Source: Mycobacterium sp. URHB0044
GTDB taxonomy: Bacteria; Actinomycetota; Actinomycetes; Mycobacteriales; Mycobacteriaceae
Direction: 5' to 3'
DNA: 64,000 bases
Assembly: GCF_000620625.1 (NCBI RefSeq)
Contig: NZ_JIAW01000006.1
Coordinates: 1 to 64,000 of the forward strand
In this document: positions 26,831-36,911 of the stretch, piece after piece
Layout of the letters: every line of letters starts with the position of its first letter
Numbering within the stretch: position 1 is the first letter of the stretch
Made by a program: the position numbers and the translations under genes
The notes under the pieces: model-generated
Told to the model about the DNA's origin: nothing
The model's input: the letters and a program-made list of their open reading frames with translations, nothing else
The model's database searches: none

Positions 26831-27517
26831 TCAGCCCTCCGCCAGTGCCTTGATCCGCGCGACGGCCTCCTGCGGTGGCACGTCGACCCCCATCGCGCCC
26901 GTCACGATGTGACCGGCACACACCGACCGCAACGCCCGGTCGGCGAACTCCTCGGCGTCGCCGAATGGCAGGTGGGGCTTCGAGATCAGTAGCGAGGACA
27001 CCCCGTGCGCGACGGTCCACAGTTCCAGTGCCGCCATCGTGGGGTCGTCGCCGGGCGGGAAGATGCCTTCGTCGATCAGCGCCTCGACGGACGCGCGCAT
27101 GTGCACGAAGGCCGAGCTGTCTAGCGCCGCGTCGACACTGCTGCCGGGCCGGCCCTCCCCCATCGTGGCGATGCGGTACAGCTCCGGAGTGTCCATGGCG
27201 AAGCGGACGTACGCCAGCCCCTGTGCGCGGAGCCGTTCGATGTTCGACGGTTGATCGGCCGCGACGCGTTGCATGACCTCGTCGAGTCGCTCGAAGTACC
27301 TGGCGCACACCGCATCTAGCAGCGCGTCCTTGTCCGCGAAGTGCAGGTAGATCGAGGGCGGGGTGACGCCGACGCGCTGCGCCACCGACCGGATCGAGAC
27401 CGCCTTGGCGTGGCCGGTCTCCAGGAGCAGATCGGTGGTGGCGTCGAGGATCTCCTCGCGAAGCTGCTCACCAGAGCCGCGGGCGGCGCGGCGACGCTTG
27501 AGTGGCTGGACCGTCAC
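26831..27517 (-). CDS. TetR-family regulator linked to the MmpL gene
   Basis: 228 residues. N-terminal helix-turn-helix REEILDATTDLLLETGHAKA, then VSIRSVAQRVGVTPPSIYLHF. The C-terminal half resembles the TetR_C_33-like ligand domain (ALELWTVAHGVSSLLISKP). It begins one base after the MmpL stop, so the two form an operon with the regulator downstream. A 19-bp imperfect palindrome upstream of the MmpL gene (29883-29901) is the obvious operator. GTG start. Confidence 0.9.
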   Translation of the reverse strand: MTVQPLKRRRAARGSGEQLREEILDATTDLLLETGHAKAVSIRSVAQRVGVTPPSIYLHFADKDALLDAVCARYFERLDEVMQRVAADQPSNIERLRAQGLAYVRFAMDTPELYRIATMGEGRPGSSVDAALDSSAFVHMRASVEALIDEGIFPPGDDPTMAALELWTVAHGVSSLLISKPHLPFGDAEEFADRALRSVCAGHIVTGAMGVDVPPQEAVARIKALAEG

Positions 27518-27518
27518 G

Positions 27519-29846
27519 CTAGCCAGTGTCCGCTACAGCGACCATGGTGCGGCCGGATTTCGGTGGCGCGCCGCCGTCATCGGAGTCCGTGCCGGACTCG
27601 CTGATGCCGATCCGGCGATGCAGCCGGACCAGCGGTCCCGGCGCCCACCAGTTCCAGCCGCCCATCACGTGCATGAAGGCGGGCACCAGCACCATCCGGA
27701 TCAGCGTGGCGTCGACCAGTACGGCCAGCGTCAACCCGACGCCGAACATCCGCATGAACGACACCTGTGCGGCGATCAGCGCGGCGAACGAGATGGACAT
27801 GACGACCGCCGCGGCGGTGATCACCCGACCCATGCGGGCCGCCCCGAGCGCGACCGCCTCGTCGTTGTCGGCGCGGGCGAGTCCGATGGCCTGCCGGCCC
27901 GACGGAGCGGCGTCGTCGTTGGCCCTCAACTGCAGCCAGTACTCGCGGATCCGGGCCAGCAGGAACACCTCGTAGTCCATCGAGAGGCCGAACGCGATGC
28001 AGAACAGCAGCACCGGCATGTTCGCCACCAGGGTGCCGGTGGCGGTGGTGCCCAGCGCGTCGAGATGCCCGTCCTGGAAGATCCACACCAGCGCACCGAA
28101 CGCCGCAGTCAACGACAAGACGTTCAGCACAACGGCTTTCAGTGGTAGAACGACGCTGCCCGTCAACAGGTACAGCAGCCCGAACATGATCACCGCGATC
28201 AGCCCGAGCACCCACGGCAGCCGTTCGGTGATCGCCTGGACGCTGTCGCGGTTGATCTGCGCGCTACCGGTCATCTCGACCGAACGCCCGTCGGGTCCCG
28301 GCACCTGGTGCAGGCGATCGAGTTGGGCTCCGGAGGCGTCGGAGAACAGCGGTGCGTTGCTGGCGACGGTGAGGAATGCGCTGCCGTCGACGGCGCCCGT
28401 GGCAGCGGTGGGCGGCCCGACCTTGGCTCCGTCGACGAACGCCCCCGTCGGCGCGGACACTGCCCGGACGTCGGGGATACGCGACAGATCGGCGGCGTAG
28501 CGCTCGATGTCCGCGGGTGCGAGCCCGGCCGCGTTCGGTACGACGATGCTGACGGCGGTCGAGGAGTCGTCGGCGAAGTCGTTGCGCAACTGGTCGCCGA
28601 CCTGATGCGCCGACGCCGACGTGGGCAGCACCCGCTCGTCCGGGAAGCCCCACCGCACGCCGAGGAAGGGTGCGCCGAGGGCCAGCAGCAACACGACGAC
28701 TGCCAGTCCGATGGGGACGGCGCGGCGCATCACGGCCTTCGTCGAGCGGTACCAGAACAGCTGCTCGACGGTCTTTGGCGTCGGATCGGGCCTGCCGGTG
28801 ATCCGCCGAAACAGGCGGCGCACGTCGAGCCCGTCGAGCCGGTCGCCGAGCAACCAGATGGCTGCCGGGGTGACGATGACCGCCGCAGCGGCCCCGAATC
28901 CCACCGTCGCGATGCCGGCATAGGCGAATGACTTCAGGAAGTACATCGGGAACAGCAGCATCGCCGACATCGACAGCCCGACCGTCGTCGCCGAGAACAA
29001 CACGGTGCGCCCGGCCGTCGACATGGTGCGGATGAGGGCGCGATCGCGGGGCATGCCCTCGGCCAGTTCGTCGCGGTATCGGCTGATGAGGAGCAGCGTG
29101 TAGTCGATGGCCAGCGCCAACCCCAGTGCGGTCGACAGGTTGAGCGCGAAGATCGAGACGTCGGTGCCGAACGTGATCAGTCGCAGCACGGACATCGACC
29201 CGACGATCGCCATGCCGCCGACGACCATCGGCAGCGCCGCGGCGACCAGTCCGCCGAACACCCACACCAGGAACAGGAAGCTCAGCGGTATCGCGATGGC
29301 CTCCATCATCACCAGGTCGCGCTCGGTCTGCGCGTTGATCTGCGCGTACACCATCGCCGCGCCGCCGGAGCGCACGGTGACGCCGTCGCGGTCGTGCACG
29401 ACGTCGTCGGAGAGCGCCTTGGCGTACTTCTGCGCGTCGTTCTCCCCGCCGGTGATGCCTGCGACGATGAGCCCGGTCTTGCCGTCCTCGCTGGTGAGGC
29501 TGGCTGCGGCCTGGGGTGGCACGGTCCACGGTGACGTCACGTTGGCGACGTGGGGCGACTGCTTCAAGTGGTCGACGATGTCTCCTGCGACGGCCTTGGC
29601 GTTCGACGCGTTGACGCCGTCGGGCGCGGTCACCGTGATGAGCAACTGCATGTCACCCTGGTCGAACTTCTCGGTCAGCAGCTTCGTCGCCTGGGCCGAC
29701 TCGGACGTCGGGTCCTGAAAGCCACCCGCCGAGAGGCTCTTGGCCACCGGTATGCCGAACACCGCAGCCGCCACCATGACGAGAGCCGCCACGACGAGGA
29801 TGCGCCGCGGGGCGGCGATGGCCAGTAAGGCGATTCTGCGCAACAT
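27519..29846 (-). CDS. MMPL/RND-family lipid transporter, MmpL13-like
   Basis: 775 residues. Eleven or twelve membrane helices with two large external loops, the RND plan. Conserved blocks: ALGLALAIDYTLLLISRYRD with the helix-4 Asp-Tyr pair and FGLSMDYEVFLLARIREYW with the helix-10 Asp-Tyr pair needed for proton coupling. GGRTVLFSATT-type sequence (AGRTVLFSATTVGLSMSAM) follows. In M. tuberculosis the corresponding gene is split into mmpL13a and mmpL13b (remembered lengths sum close to 775); here it is whole. ATG at 29844-29846 with GGGAGGA upstream. Substrate unknown. Confidence 0.9.
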   Translation of the reverse strand: MLRRIALLAIAAPRRILVVAALVMVAAAVFGIPVAKSLSAGGFQDPTSESAQATKLLTEKFDQGDMQLLITVTAPDGVNASNAKAVAGDIVDHLKQSPHVANVTSPWTVPPQAAASLTSEDGKTGLIVAGITGGENDAQKYAKALSDDVVHDRDGVTVRSGGAAMVYAQINAQTERDLVMMEAIAIPLSFLFLVWVFGGLVAAALPMVVGGMAIVGSMSVLRLITFGTDVSIFALNLSTALGLALAIDYTLLLISRYRDELAEGMPRDRALIRTMSTAGRTVLFSATTVGLSMSAMLLFPMYFLKSFAYAGIATVGFGAAAAVIVTPAAIWLLGDRLDGLDVRRLFRRITGRPDPTPKTVEQLFWYRSTKAVMRRAVPIGLAVVVLLLALGAPFLGVRWGFPDERVLPTSASAHQVGDQLRNDFADDSSTAVSIVVPNAAGLAPADIERYAADLSRIPDVRAVSAPTGAFVDGAKVGPPTAATGAVDGSAFLTVASNAPLFSDASGAQLDRLHQVPGPDGRSVEMTGSAQINRDSVQAITERLPWVLGLIAVIMFGLLYLLTGSVVLPLKAVVLNVLSLTAAFGALVWIFQDGHLDALGTTATGTLVANMPVLLFCIAFGLSMDYEVFLLARIREYWLQLRANDDAAPSGRQAIGLARADNDEAVALGAARMGRVITAAAVVMSISFAALIAAQVSFMRMFGVGLTLAVLVDATLIRMVLVPAFMHVMGGWNWWAPGPLVRLHRRIGISESGTDSDDGGAPPKSGRTMVAVADTG

Positions 29847-29882
29847 GTTCGGGTCCTCCCGAATGACGACAATACCGATGTT

Positions 29883-29901
29883 AAGTTATCAACGGTAACT
29901 T
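29883..29901. promoter_or_regulatory. TetR-type operator upstream of the MmpL-TetR operon
   Basis: AAGTTATCAACGGTAACTT has 6-base arms (AAGTTA/TAACTT) and a further matching pair inside. It lies 37 bases before the MmpL start. TATTGT on the minus strand (29869-29874) could be the -10 element, which puts the palindrome over the -35 region. Confidence 0.6.
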
Positions 29902-30003
29902 GAGCCCGTCAACGACTACCTCCTACCCGTCTACCACGGCATCGACCGCCCGGACGTTCACCGATTCGACTCACGAGGCTTTCCGAGCGTCTTCCCAGAC
30001 ACC

Positions 30004-30009
30004 TAGGCT
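30004..30009 (+). promoter_or_regulatory. -10 element TAGGCT for a leaderless DoxX gene
   Basis: TAGGCT ends seven bases before the ATG at 30017. No ribosome site is visible. Confidence 0.45.
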
Positions 30010-30016
30010 CCTTGCC

Positions 30017-30568
30017 ATGGCAACGACCGAAGTGATCTCGACCAGGCACGACCATCACCAGACGGACTCACTGAGTTCATTCGGCCTGCTCGTGCTCCGC
30101 ATCGCCACCGGCGCCACGATGCTGCAAGCCGGCCTGATCAAGGCCTTCGACCTCGACGCCGCCGTCTCCTTCATGGAAGGCAGCGGCTGGAAGATGTCGA
30201 AGTTCGCCGCGATCCTGGTCACCGCCGCCGAGACCGCGGGCGGAATCGGGCTGCTCTTGGGTTTGCTGACACCGATAGCGGCGTGCGCCATCATCGCCGC
30301 GATGATCGACGCGTGGGCCGTGAACGTCTCGGCGGCAGCGTTCTGGTCGGACCCGTTCAACGTGCCGTTCCTGGCGGGATTGGGCGCAATGACCCTGCTC
30401 TTCACCGGTGCGGGCGCCTACTCGGTGGATGCCAAGGTGTTCGGCCGATCGCGCTGGCCCGGCTTCGTCACCGTCGCGCTATTCGTCGTGGCAATCGCCG
30501 CCGCAGTAGCCACCTGGGTCTTGCTGAACGGAACCAATCCGATTCACTTGGAGAAGTCGGCGGCCTGA
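30017..30568 (+). CDS. DoxX-family membrane protein
   Basis: 183 residues with four membrane helices. LLVLRIATGATMLQAGLIKA and GGIGLLLGLLTPIAACAI are the DoxX signatures. DoxX proteins in mycobacteria form membrane complexes with superoxide and thiol-stress proteins; no partner gene is next to it here. The N-terminus has a His/Thr-rich stretch. The ATG at 30017 is preferred to a longer frame from 29900, which would overlap the MmpL operator region. Confidence 0.88.
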   Translation: MATTEVISTRHDHHQTDSLSSFGLLVLRIATGATMLQAGLIKAFDLDAAVSFMEGSGWKMSKFAAILVTAAETAGGIGLLLGLLTPIAACAIIAAMIDAWAVNVSAAAFWSDPFNVPFLAGLGAMTLLFTGAGAYSVDAKVFGRSRWPGFVTVALFVVAIAAAVATWVLLNGTNPIHLEKSAA

Positions 30569-30597
30569 ACCTACTCCGAGGTAAGAATTGCCACCGT

Positions 30598-30613
30598 AGT
30601 CACAATCGTGACT
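30598..30613. promoter_or_regulatory. Inverted repeat before a possible small gene
   Basis: AGTCAC-AATC-GTGACT, perfect 6-base arms. It lies 20 bases before a possible start at 30633. It could be an operator or the end hairpin of the DoxX gene; there is no T run, so the former is slightly favoured. Confidence 0.4.
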
Positions 30614-30632
30614 CAATGAACTCTTAATAGTG

Positions 30633-30773
30633 ATGGTTACTGTCCAGTACATGTGGATCGACGACACCAGTGCAGATGTCATCAAGGTTGACTTCGAGGC
30701 GCTCTACCACGGAGATTTCCTGGTCGAGGGCGACACCTCCGAGCAGTTCCCCGACTTCGCCCAAGCGGTCTGA
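30633..30773 (+). CDS. Possible 46-residue acidic protein
   Basis: A short frame with product MVTVQYMWIDDTSADVIKVD, then DFEALYHGDFLVEGD and ending PDFAQAV. Composition is protein-like and strongly acidic. The segment VDFEALYHGD resembles the beginning of some SAM-dependent methyltransferases, so this may be a remnant instead of a working gene. No good ribosome site; an upstream GTG at 30630 is in frame. The surrounding DNA is somewhat poorer in GC than its neighbours. Confidence 0.35.
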   Translation: MVTVQYMWIDDTSADVIKVDFEALYHGDFLVEGDTSEQFPDFAQAV

Positions 30774-30879
30774 CGTTACGCACGCCGTTGGCGTGCAGCT
30801 AGACCCCTGACATGCGGTGATTCCGCGTATGAGGCCGCCACGGGGCCGAACGGTCCACCCATATGTCTTGACACGAAAG

Positions 30880-30906
30880 AGCCGCCGATGGATGCCATCG
30901 GCGGCT
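30880..30906. terminator. Strong hairpin, probably two-way terminator
   Basis: AGCCGCCGATGG, loop ATG, then CCATCGGCGGCT: a perfect 12-bp stem with T-rich flanks on both sides (TCTTCG to the right, CTTTCG on the other strand). It separates the small frame at 30633 from the convergent nitronate monooxygenase gene. Confidence 0.85.
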
Positions 30907-30929
30907 TCTTCGTCCCTAGCGGCTCCTCC

Positions 30930-32671
<1,742 letters not shown>

Positions 32672-32720
32672 AGATGCATTCCCTTCGGTACGGCGTCAAA
32701 GGCCGCGGCACCATGCCCGA

Positions 32721-32743
32721 CCCACTGGTTGGTTGGGACTATA
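32721..32743 (-). promoter_or_regulatory. Promoter and operator-like element of the SDR-NMO operon
   Basis: On the minus strand TATAGT (32738-32743) is a good -10 element. Directly downstream, over the expected transcription start, CCCACTGGTTGGTTGGG (32721-32737, plus-strand reading) is an imperfect palindrome that shares the core ACTGGTTGGT with the thiolase promoter at 44994. This suggests a common repressor. Confidence 0.5.
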
Positions 32744-33839
32744 CCCAGTCGCGCAGGACGGCTTCGGTGTCGGCGCCCTTTTCACCGGGAGGCGTCGGCG
32801 TCGGCGGCACGCTGCGGGAGAAGCGGGGAGCCGGCGACGGCTGCAGGTTGTCGCCGTCCGCAGAGCGATCGTGGAAGAAGGTGTCCCGCTCGGTGATGTG
32901 GAGCTCGGTCTCGACCTCGCCGAAGGACAGCACCGGTGTCACGCACGCGTCGGTGCCGTTGAACACCTTCGCCCAGTGGTCGCGGTCTTGAGCGGCGAAG
33001 GCCTCGGTGAACGCGGCGCGCAACTCCGGCCAGCGCGCCATGTCGTTCTGACCCGGCAGTTCAGCGGATTCCAGGCCAAGCCCCTGCAGCAGTAGCGCGT
33101 AGAACTGCGGCTCGATGGCACCGACCGCGACGTAACGGCCGTCGGAGCATTCGTAGGTGTCGTAGTAGGGCGCGCCGGTGTCGAGCATGTTGGTGCCGCG
33201 CTCGTCGGACCACATGCCGCTGGCGCGGAAGCTCCACATCATCTGCGTCAGGACGCTGGAGCCGTCGATCATCGCGGCGTCGACCACCTGGCCCTTGCCG
33301 GAGGTCTGCCGCTCCCACAGTGCGGCAAGGATTCCGACGATGAGGAACATCGAGCCGCCGCCGAAGTCGCCGGCGAGGTTCAGCGGCGGAACGGGCCGCT
33401 CGCCCTTGCGTCCGACGGCGTGCAGCACGCCGTTCAGCGAGATGTAGTTGATGTCGTGCCCCGCCTGCAGCGCCCGCGGACCCGTCTGCCCCCAGCCGGT
33501 CATCCGCGCGTAGACCAACCGCTCGTTGACGGCCTCGCAGTCCTGCGGCCCGAGACCCAGGCGCTCGGTGACGCCCGGTCGATAGCCCTCGATCAGCACG
33601 TCGGCCTTGGCGATCAGACGCAGCACGAGCTCGCGGCCCTCGTCGCTCTTGAGGTCGGCGGCCAAAGAGCGCCGGTTGCGCAGCATCGAGTCACGGGTGC
33701 CCACGGGCACGCCGCCCTTGCCGGGCCGCTCGACGCGCACCACGTCGGCGCCCAGATCGCCGAGAATCATCGCCGCATGCGGACCGGGGCCGATGCCCGC
33801 CAGCTCAATGACTCGCAATCCCTGCAGTGGTCCAGCCAT
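32739..33839 (-). CDS. mcr: Alpha-methylacyl-CoA racemase
   Basis: 366 residues, class III CoA-transferase fold. Interconverts (2R)- and (2S)-methylacyl-CoA so that sterol side chains and branched fatty acids can enter beta-oxidation. His128 in [13 protein letters not shown] and Asp158 in [11 protein letters not shown] correspond, with an offset of two, to the catalytic His126 and Asp156 of M. tuberculosis MCR. The C-terminal tail is Pro-rich. The SDR gene follows in the same direction after 67 bases. An inverted repeat in front (33888-33903) may regulate it together with the divergent hydratase. Confidence 0.95.
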   Translation of the reverse strand: MAGPLQGLRVIELAGIGPGPHAAMILGDLGADVVRVERPGKGGVPVGTRDSMLRNRRSLAADLKSDEGRELVLRLIAKADVLIEGYRPGVTERLGLGPQDCEAVNERLVYARMTGWGQTGPRALQAGHDINYISLNGVLHAVGRKGERPVPPLNLAGDFGGGSMFLIVGILAALWERQTSGKGQVVDAAMIDGSSVLTQMMWSFRASGMWSDERGTNMLDTGAPYYDTYECSDGRYVAVGAIEPQFYALLLQGLGLESAELPGQNDMARWPELRAAFTEAFAAQDRDHWAKVFNGTDACVTPVLSFGEVETELHITERDTFFHDRSADGDNLQPSPAPRFSRSVPPTPTPPGEKGADTEAVLRDWV

Positions 33840-33887
33840 CGCTCAAAGCCCTTCAGCAGTAGTCTCAGTTGACCGCCGACATAGCTT

Positions 33888-33903
33888 ACTTGTATAACCA
33901 AGT
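33888..33903. promoter_or_regulatory. Inverted repeat between mcr and the enoyl-CoA hydratase gene
   Basis: ACTTG-TATAAC-CAAGT, perfect 5-base arms with a 6-base centre, in the 108-base divergent region. The centre contains a TATAAC sequence that could be part of a -10 element. It may control both directions; the binding protein is unknown. Confidence 0.45.
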
Positions 33904-33947
33904 CGATCGGCCGCGGGCCTCGGCTCGCCAGACAAGAGGCGAGGCAA

Positions 33948-34769
33948 ATGACGACCACCCAGCCCAGTTCCGACTCCTATACCGGCATCGACGATCTGAC
34001 CGTCTCGCTGGACGATGGGGTGCTGTCGGTGACGCTGAACCGCCCGGACAGTCTCAATTCGTTGACGGCGCCGATGCTCGAGACCATCGGCGCCACCTTC
34101 GAGCGCGCGGCCACCGACCCACGCGTCAGGGTGGCGCGATTCGGCGGCGCGGGCCGCGGTTTCAGTTCCGGGGCGGGCATCGGCGAGGCGGATCACGCCA
34201 ACCCCGGCGCAGGCGGAACTCCCGACGACGTCCTCGCCGCGGCCAACCGCGCCGTCCGCTCGATCGTGGCACTGCCCAAGCCGGTGGTCTCGGTGGTGCA
34301 GGGACCGGCGGCGGGCGTCGGTGTTTCGCTAGCCATTGCGGCCGACGTCATCCTCGCCTCCGAAAAGGCTTATTTCCTATTGGCTTTCACCAAGATCGGG
34401 CTCATGCCCGACGGCGGCGCGTCGGCACTGGTGGCCGCGGCGATCGGCCGAACCCGGGCGATGCGGATGGCACTGCTGGCCGAACGGATGTCCGCGGCGG
34501 AGGCGCTGGCGACGGGTCTGGTCAGCGCGGTGCACCCGGCCTCGGAGCTCGACGCCGCGGTGGACGACGTGATCGACCGGCTGAAGTCCGGCCCGGCCGT
34601 CGCGCTGCGCAACACCAAGCAGGCGATCAACGCCGCGACGCTGACCGAGTTGGAGGCCTCGTTTGGGCGCGAGACGGAGGGTCAACTGACGCTGTTGCAC
34701 TCCGGCGACTTCCGCGAGGGCATCAAGGCGTTTCAGCAGCGCCGGCCGGCCAACTTCACCGACGACTGA
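33948..34769 (+). CDS. Enoyl-CoA hydratase/isomerase family protein, EchA10-like
   Basis: 273 residues, crotonase fold. CoA-binding and oxyanion loops: VSVTLNRPDSLNSLTAPMLE type start, GAGRGFSSGAGIGEAD, and VVQGPAAGVGVSLAIAADV. The first catalytic Glu position is occupied by Val/Ser sequence (GVGVSLAIA), and the second region KIGLMPDGGAS has Asp, a pattern of isomerases or dehalogenase-like crotonases rather than classical hydratases. Corresponds in position to Rv1142c (echA10). An AGGCG-type ribosome site precedes the ATG. A hairpin follows. Confidence 0.88.
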   Translation: MTTTQPSSDSYTGIDDLTVSLDDGVLSVTLNRPDSLNSLTAPMLETIGATFERAATDPRVRVARFGGAGRGFSSGAGIGEADHANPGAGGTPDDVLAAANRAVRSIVALPKPVVSVVQGPAAGVGVSLAIAADVILASEKAYFLLAFTKIGLMPDGGASALVAAAIGRTRAMRMALLAERMSAAEALATGLVSAVHPASELDAAVDDVIDRLKSGPAVALRNTKQAINAATLTELEASFGRETEGQLTLLHSGDFREGIKAFQQRRPANFTDD

Positions 34770-34792
34770 GCCGCAGCTTCGCGAAACTGAGG

Positions 34793-34827
34793 CCACGCAA
34801 CAAAAGTGCGAGTGGGTTGTTGCGTGG
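34793..34827. terminator. Hairpin after the hydratase gene
   Basis: CCACGCAACAA (34793-34803) and TTGTTGCGTGG (34817-34827) form a perfect 11-bp stem with a 13-base loop. It lies 24 bases after the stop codon and before the next MFS gene. No T tract. Confidence 0.6.
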
Positions 34828-34918
34828 ATTCAATCTCGCGGTGACGGGACAGCTCCGGAACGCCGCACGCAACGAAAATCGCTCGACTCGACGGGGTCCG
34901 ATGCGCCACCATCGTTAG

Positions 34919-36205
34919 GTGAGTACGCAATTCGACATCGAACAGCCGGTCCGGGGCACCGGCGGCTGGCGCGTGCTCGCACCGTTCCAGGTCCGCGAGT
35001 ACCGCTTCCTGATCGGTGCCGTCGCCCTCTCGATCTTCGCCGAGGGCATGTGGGCGGTCGTCATGGCGCTGCAGGTGATCGAGCTGTCCAACGACCCGAC
35101 GTCCCTGTCGATCGTCGCGACGTGCCTCGGCGCAGGACTCGTCGCCTTCGTACTGGTCGGCGGAATCGCAGCCGACCGCCTCAACCAGCGCAGCATCATC
35201 ATCGTCGTCGAGACCGTGAACGTGATCGTGGTGTCGACCGTGGCGGTGTTGAGTTCGACTGGCGTGCTGCGGATCTGGCACATGGCCGCCGCCGCGGCGG
35301 TGCTGGGCATCGCTGCTGCGTTCTTCTTCCCTGCCTACAGCGCACTGCTTCCGCGGATTCTGCCCGCCGAGCAGCTGCTGGCCGCCAACGGCGTCGAGGG
35401 CGTGGTGCGTCCGGTGTTCCAGCGCGCCGTCGGCCCGGCGATCGCCGGGCTGGTGGTCGGGGCGACCTTCCCAGCGCTCGGCGCGTACGTCGTCGCGGCG
35501 CTGTTCGCCATCGGTCTGGTGCTGCTGATTGCCACGCGCCCGGCCACGACGAACTCGGCGCCGACACACGACGGTGAGCGCGCACACGTCTTGCGTGACC
35601 TGCGCGAGGGCTTCTCGTTCGTCTGGCGCACCCCGTGGCTGTTGTGGACGCTGCTGTTCGCCAGCATGTTCGTGCTCGTCGTGCTCGGTCCGATCGAGGT
35701 GCTGCTGCCGTTCATCGCGCAGGATCGCTTCGCCGACGGCGCGAGGGCGTACGGGTTCATCCTGGCGTTCTTCGGCGTGGGCAGCGCTCTCGGTGCGCTG
35801 GCGGTGTCGTCGCGGCGGCTCCCCCGGCGCTACCTGACCGTGATGATGGTGATGTGGGGCGCGGGTTCGTTGCCCCTGGTGGTCGTCGGCATCACGTCGT
35901 CGTTTCCCGCCATGGCCGCCGCGACGTTCGTCGTCGGCGTGACCGACGGTGCGGGGATGGTGATTTGGGGAACGCTGCTACAGCGGCGGGTGCCGACGGC
36001 GATGCTGGGCCGGGTGTCGAGCCTGGACTTCTTCGTCTCGCTGGCATTCATGCCGGTGTCGTTCGCGATCGTCGGTCCGCTGTCGAAGGTGGTGTCGATG
36101 GAGGCGATCTTCCTGGCGGCCGGCATCGTGCCGGTACTGCTCGGGGCGATCGCCATGGCGGCGGCGCGGATGCCGCGCGACGAGATCGCCCACCCGCTGC
36201 GGTAA
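34919..36205 (+). CDS. MFS exporter (MFS_3 type)
   Basis: 428 residues, twelve helices. FQVREYRFLIGAVALSIFAE at the N-terminus and LGIAAAFFFPAYSALLPRIL are typical of the MFS_3 group, which includes enterobactin exporters and macrolide efflux proteins. GGIAADRLNQRSII is the helix 2-3 loop. Substrate unknown. GTG start with weak signals. It converges with the CPBP gene, seven bases between stops. Confidence 0.87.
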   Translation: MSTQFDIEQPVRGTGGWRVLAPFQVREYRFLIGAVALSIFAEGMWAVVMALQVIELSNDPTSLSIVATCLGAGLVAFVLVGGIAADRLNQRSIIIVVETVNVIVVSTVAVLSSTGVLRIWHMAAAAAVLGIAAAFFFPAYSALLPRILPAEQLLAANGVEGVVRPVFQRAVGPAIAGLVVGATFPALGAYVVAALFAIGLVLLIATRPATTNSAPTHDGERAHVLRDLREGFSFVWRTPWLLWTLLFASMFVLVVLGPIEVLLPFIAQDRFADGARAYGFILAFFGVGSALGALAVSSRRLPRRYLTVMMVMWGAGSLPLVVVGITSSFPAMAAATFVVGVTDGAGMVIWGTLLQRRVPTAMLGRVSSLDFFVSLAFMPVSFAIVGPLSKVVSMEAIFLAAGIVPVLLGAIAMAAARMPRDEIAHPLR

Positions 36206-36212
36206 TTCGCCG

Positions 36213-36911
36213 TCAGACGCCGAACATCGGCGGTAGTGCCAGCACCATGACCAGACCCCAGAAGAAGTGGGTCAGCATGGGGGCGAGCACTCCGCCGGTG
36301 ATTCGGCGTTCGTAGGCGCACACCGCGCCGAGGATGATGCCGGCGAAGCCCAGCATCGGGTTGCCGGCGGCCGATACCGCGATGACGTAGACGAGCGTCG
36401 ACGCCGCCTCGGGATGGAACCCGCCGAGTGAGGTGTACAGGGCGCCGCGGAAGAACATCTCCTCGGCGATGCCGTTGATGACCGTGATGAGCACGACGAG
36501 CCACAGCGCGCCGGTGTTGGAGAACTCGAGCACCCGCACGACGAAGTCGCGGACGGGATCGATCTCGCGTGCCACCAACCCGCCGACGATGAACACGGCA
36601 CCAAGGAGCAGGCCCACCACGGTCCCGGTGATGACGGGTCGCCGATTGCGGCCGCGGAAGCGCACGCATCCCAGATGCAGCGGACCAGACGCCAACGCGC
36701 CCACCGCCCAGACCGCGGCCAGCGCCAAGGTGAGCAGGATGAACGAGCCGTCACCGGGGGGACGGTTGAGCGAGAACCCAAGCAGTGTCGCGCCGATGAC
36801 CAGCACGACCACCACGACGATGCGGCGCCTGCGGATCGTCGACGGCGGCTCGCTGGACGGCACGGCGGCGGAGGCGACGATTTCGCCGATCTCCGTCACC
36901 AACCGCGTCAC
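36213..36911 (-). CDS. CPBP/CAAX-type intramembrane protease family protein
   Basis: 232 residues with about seven membrane helices. Motif 1, AEEMFFRGALY (Glu150, Glu151, Arg155), and the third-motif His214 in MLTHFFW are present. The second motif, normally FxxxH, reads VYVIAVSAAGN and lacks the His, so proteolytic activity is doubtful. The family includes prenyl proteases and bacteriocin-related proteins. Start GTG overlaps the stop of the upstream NAD(P)-binding gene by four bases, indicating an operon. Confidence 0.85.
   Translation of the reverse strand: MTRLVTEIGEIVASAAVPSSEPPSTIRRRRIVVVVVLVIGATLLGFSLNRPPGDGSFILLTLALAAVWAVGALASGPLHLGCVRFRGRNRRPVITGTVVGLLLGAVFIVGGLVAREIDPVRDFVVRVLEFSNTGALWLVVLITVINGIAEEMFFRGALYTSLGGFHPEAASTLVYVIAVSAAGNPMLGFAGIILGAVCAYERRITGGVLAPMLTHFFWGLVMVLALPPMFGV

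Noticed and set aside
32732..32745. TTGGGACT, resembling half of a DosR box, near the SDR promoter
   Set aside because: The second half (AGTCCC) is absent and the element is better explained as part of the palindrome shared with 44994.
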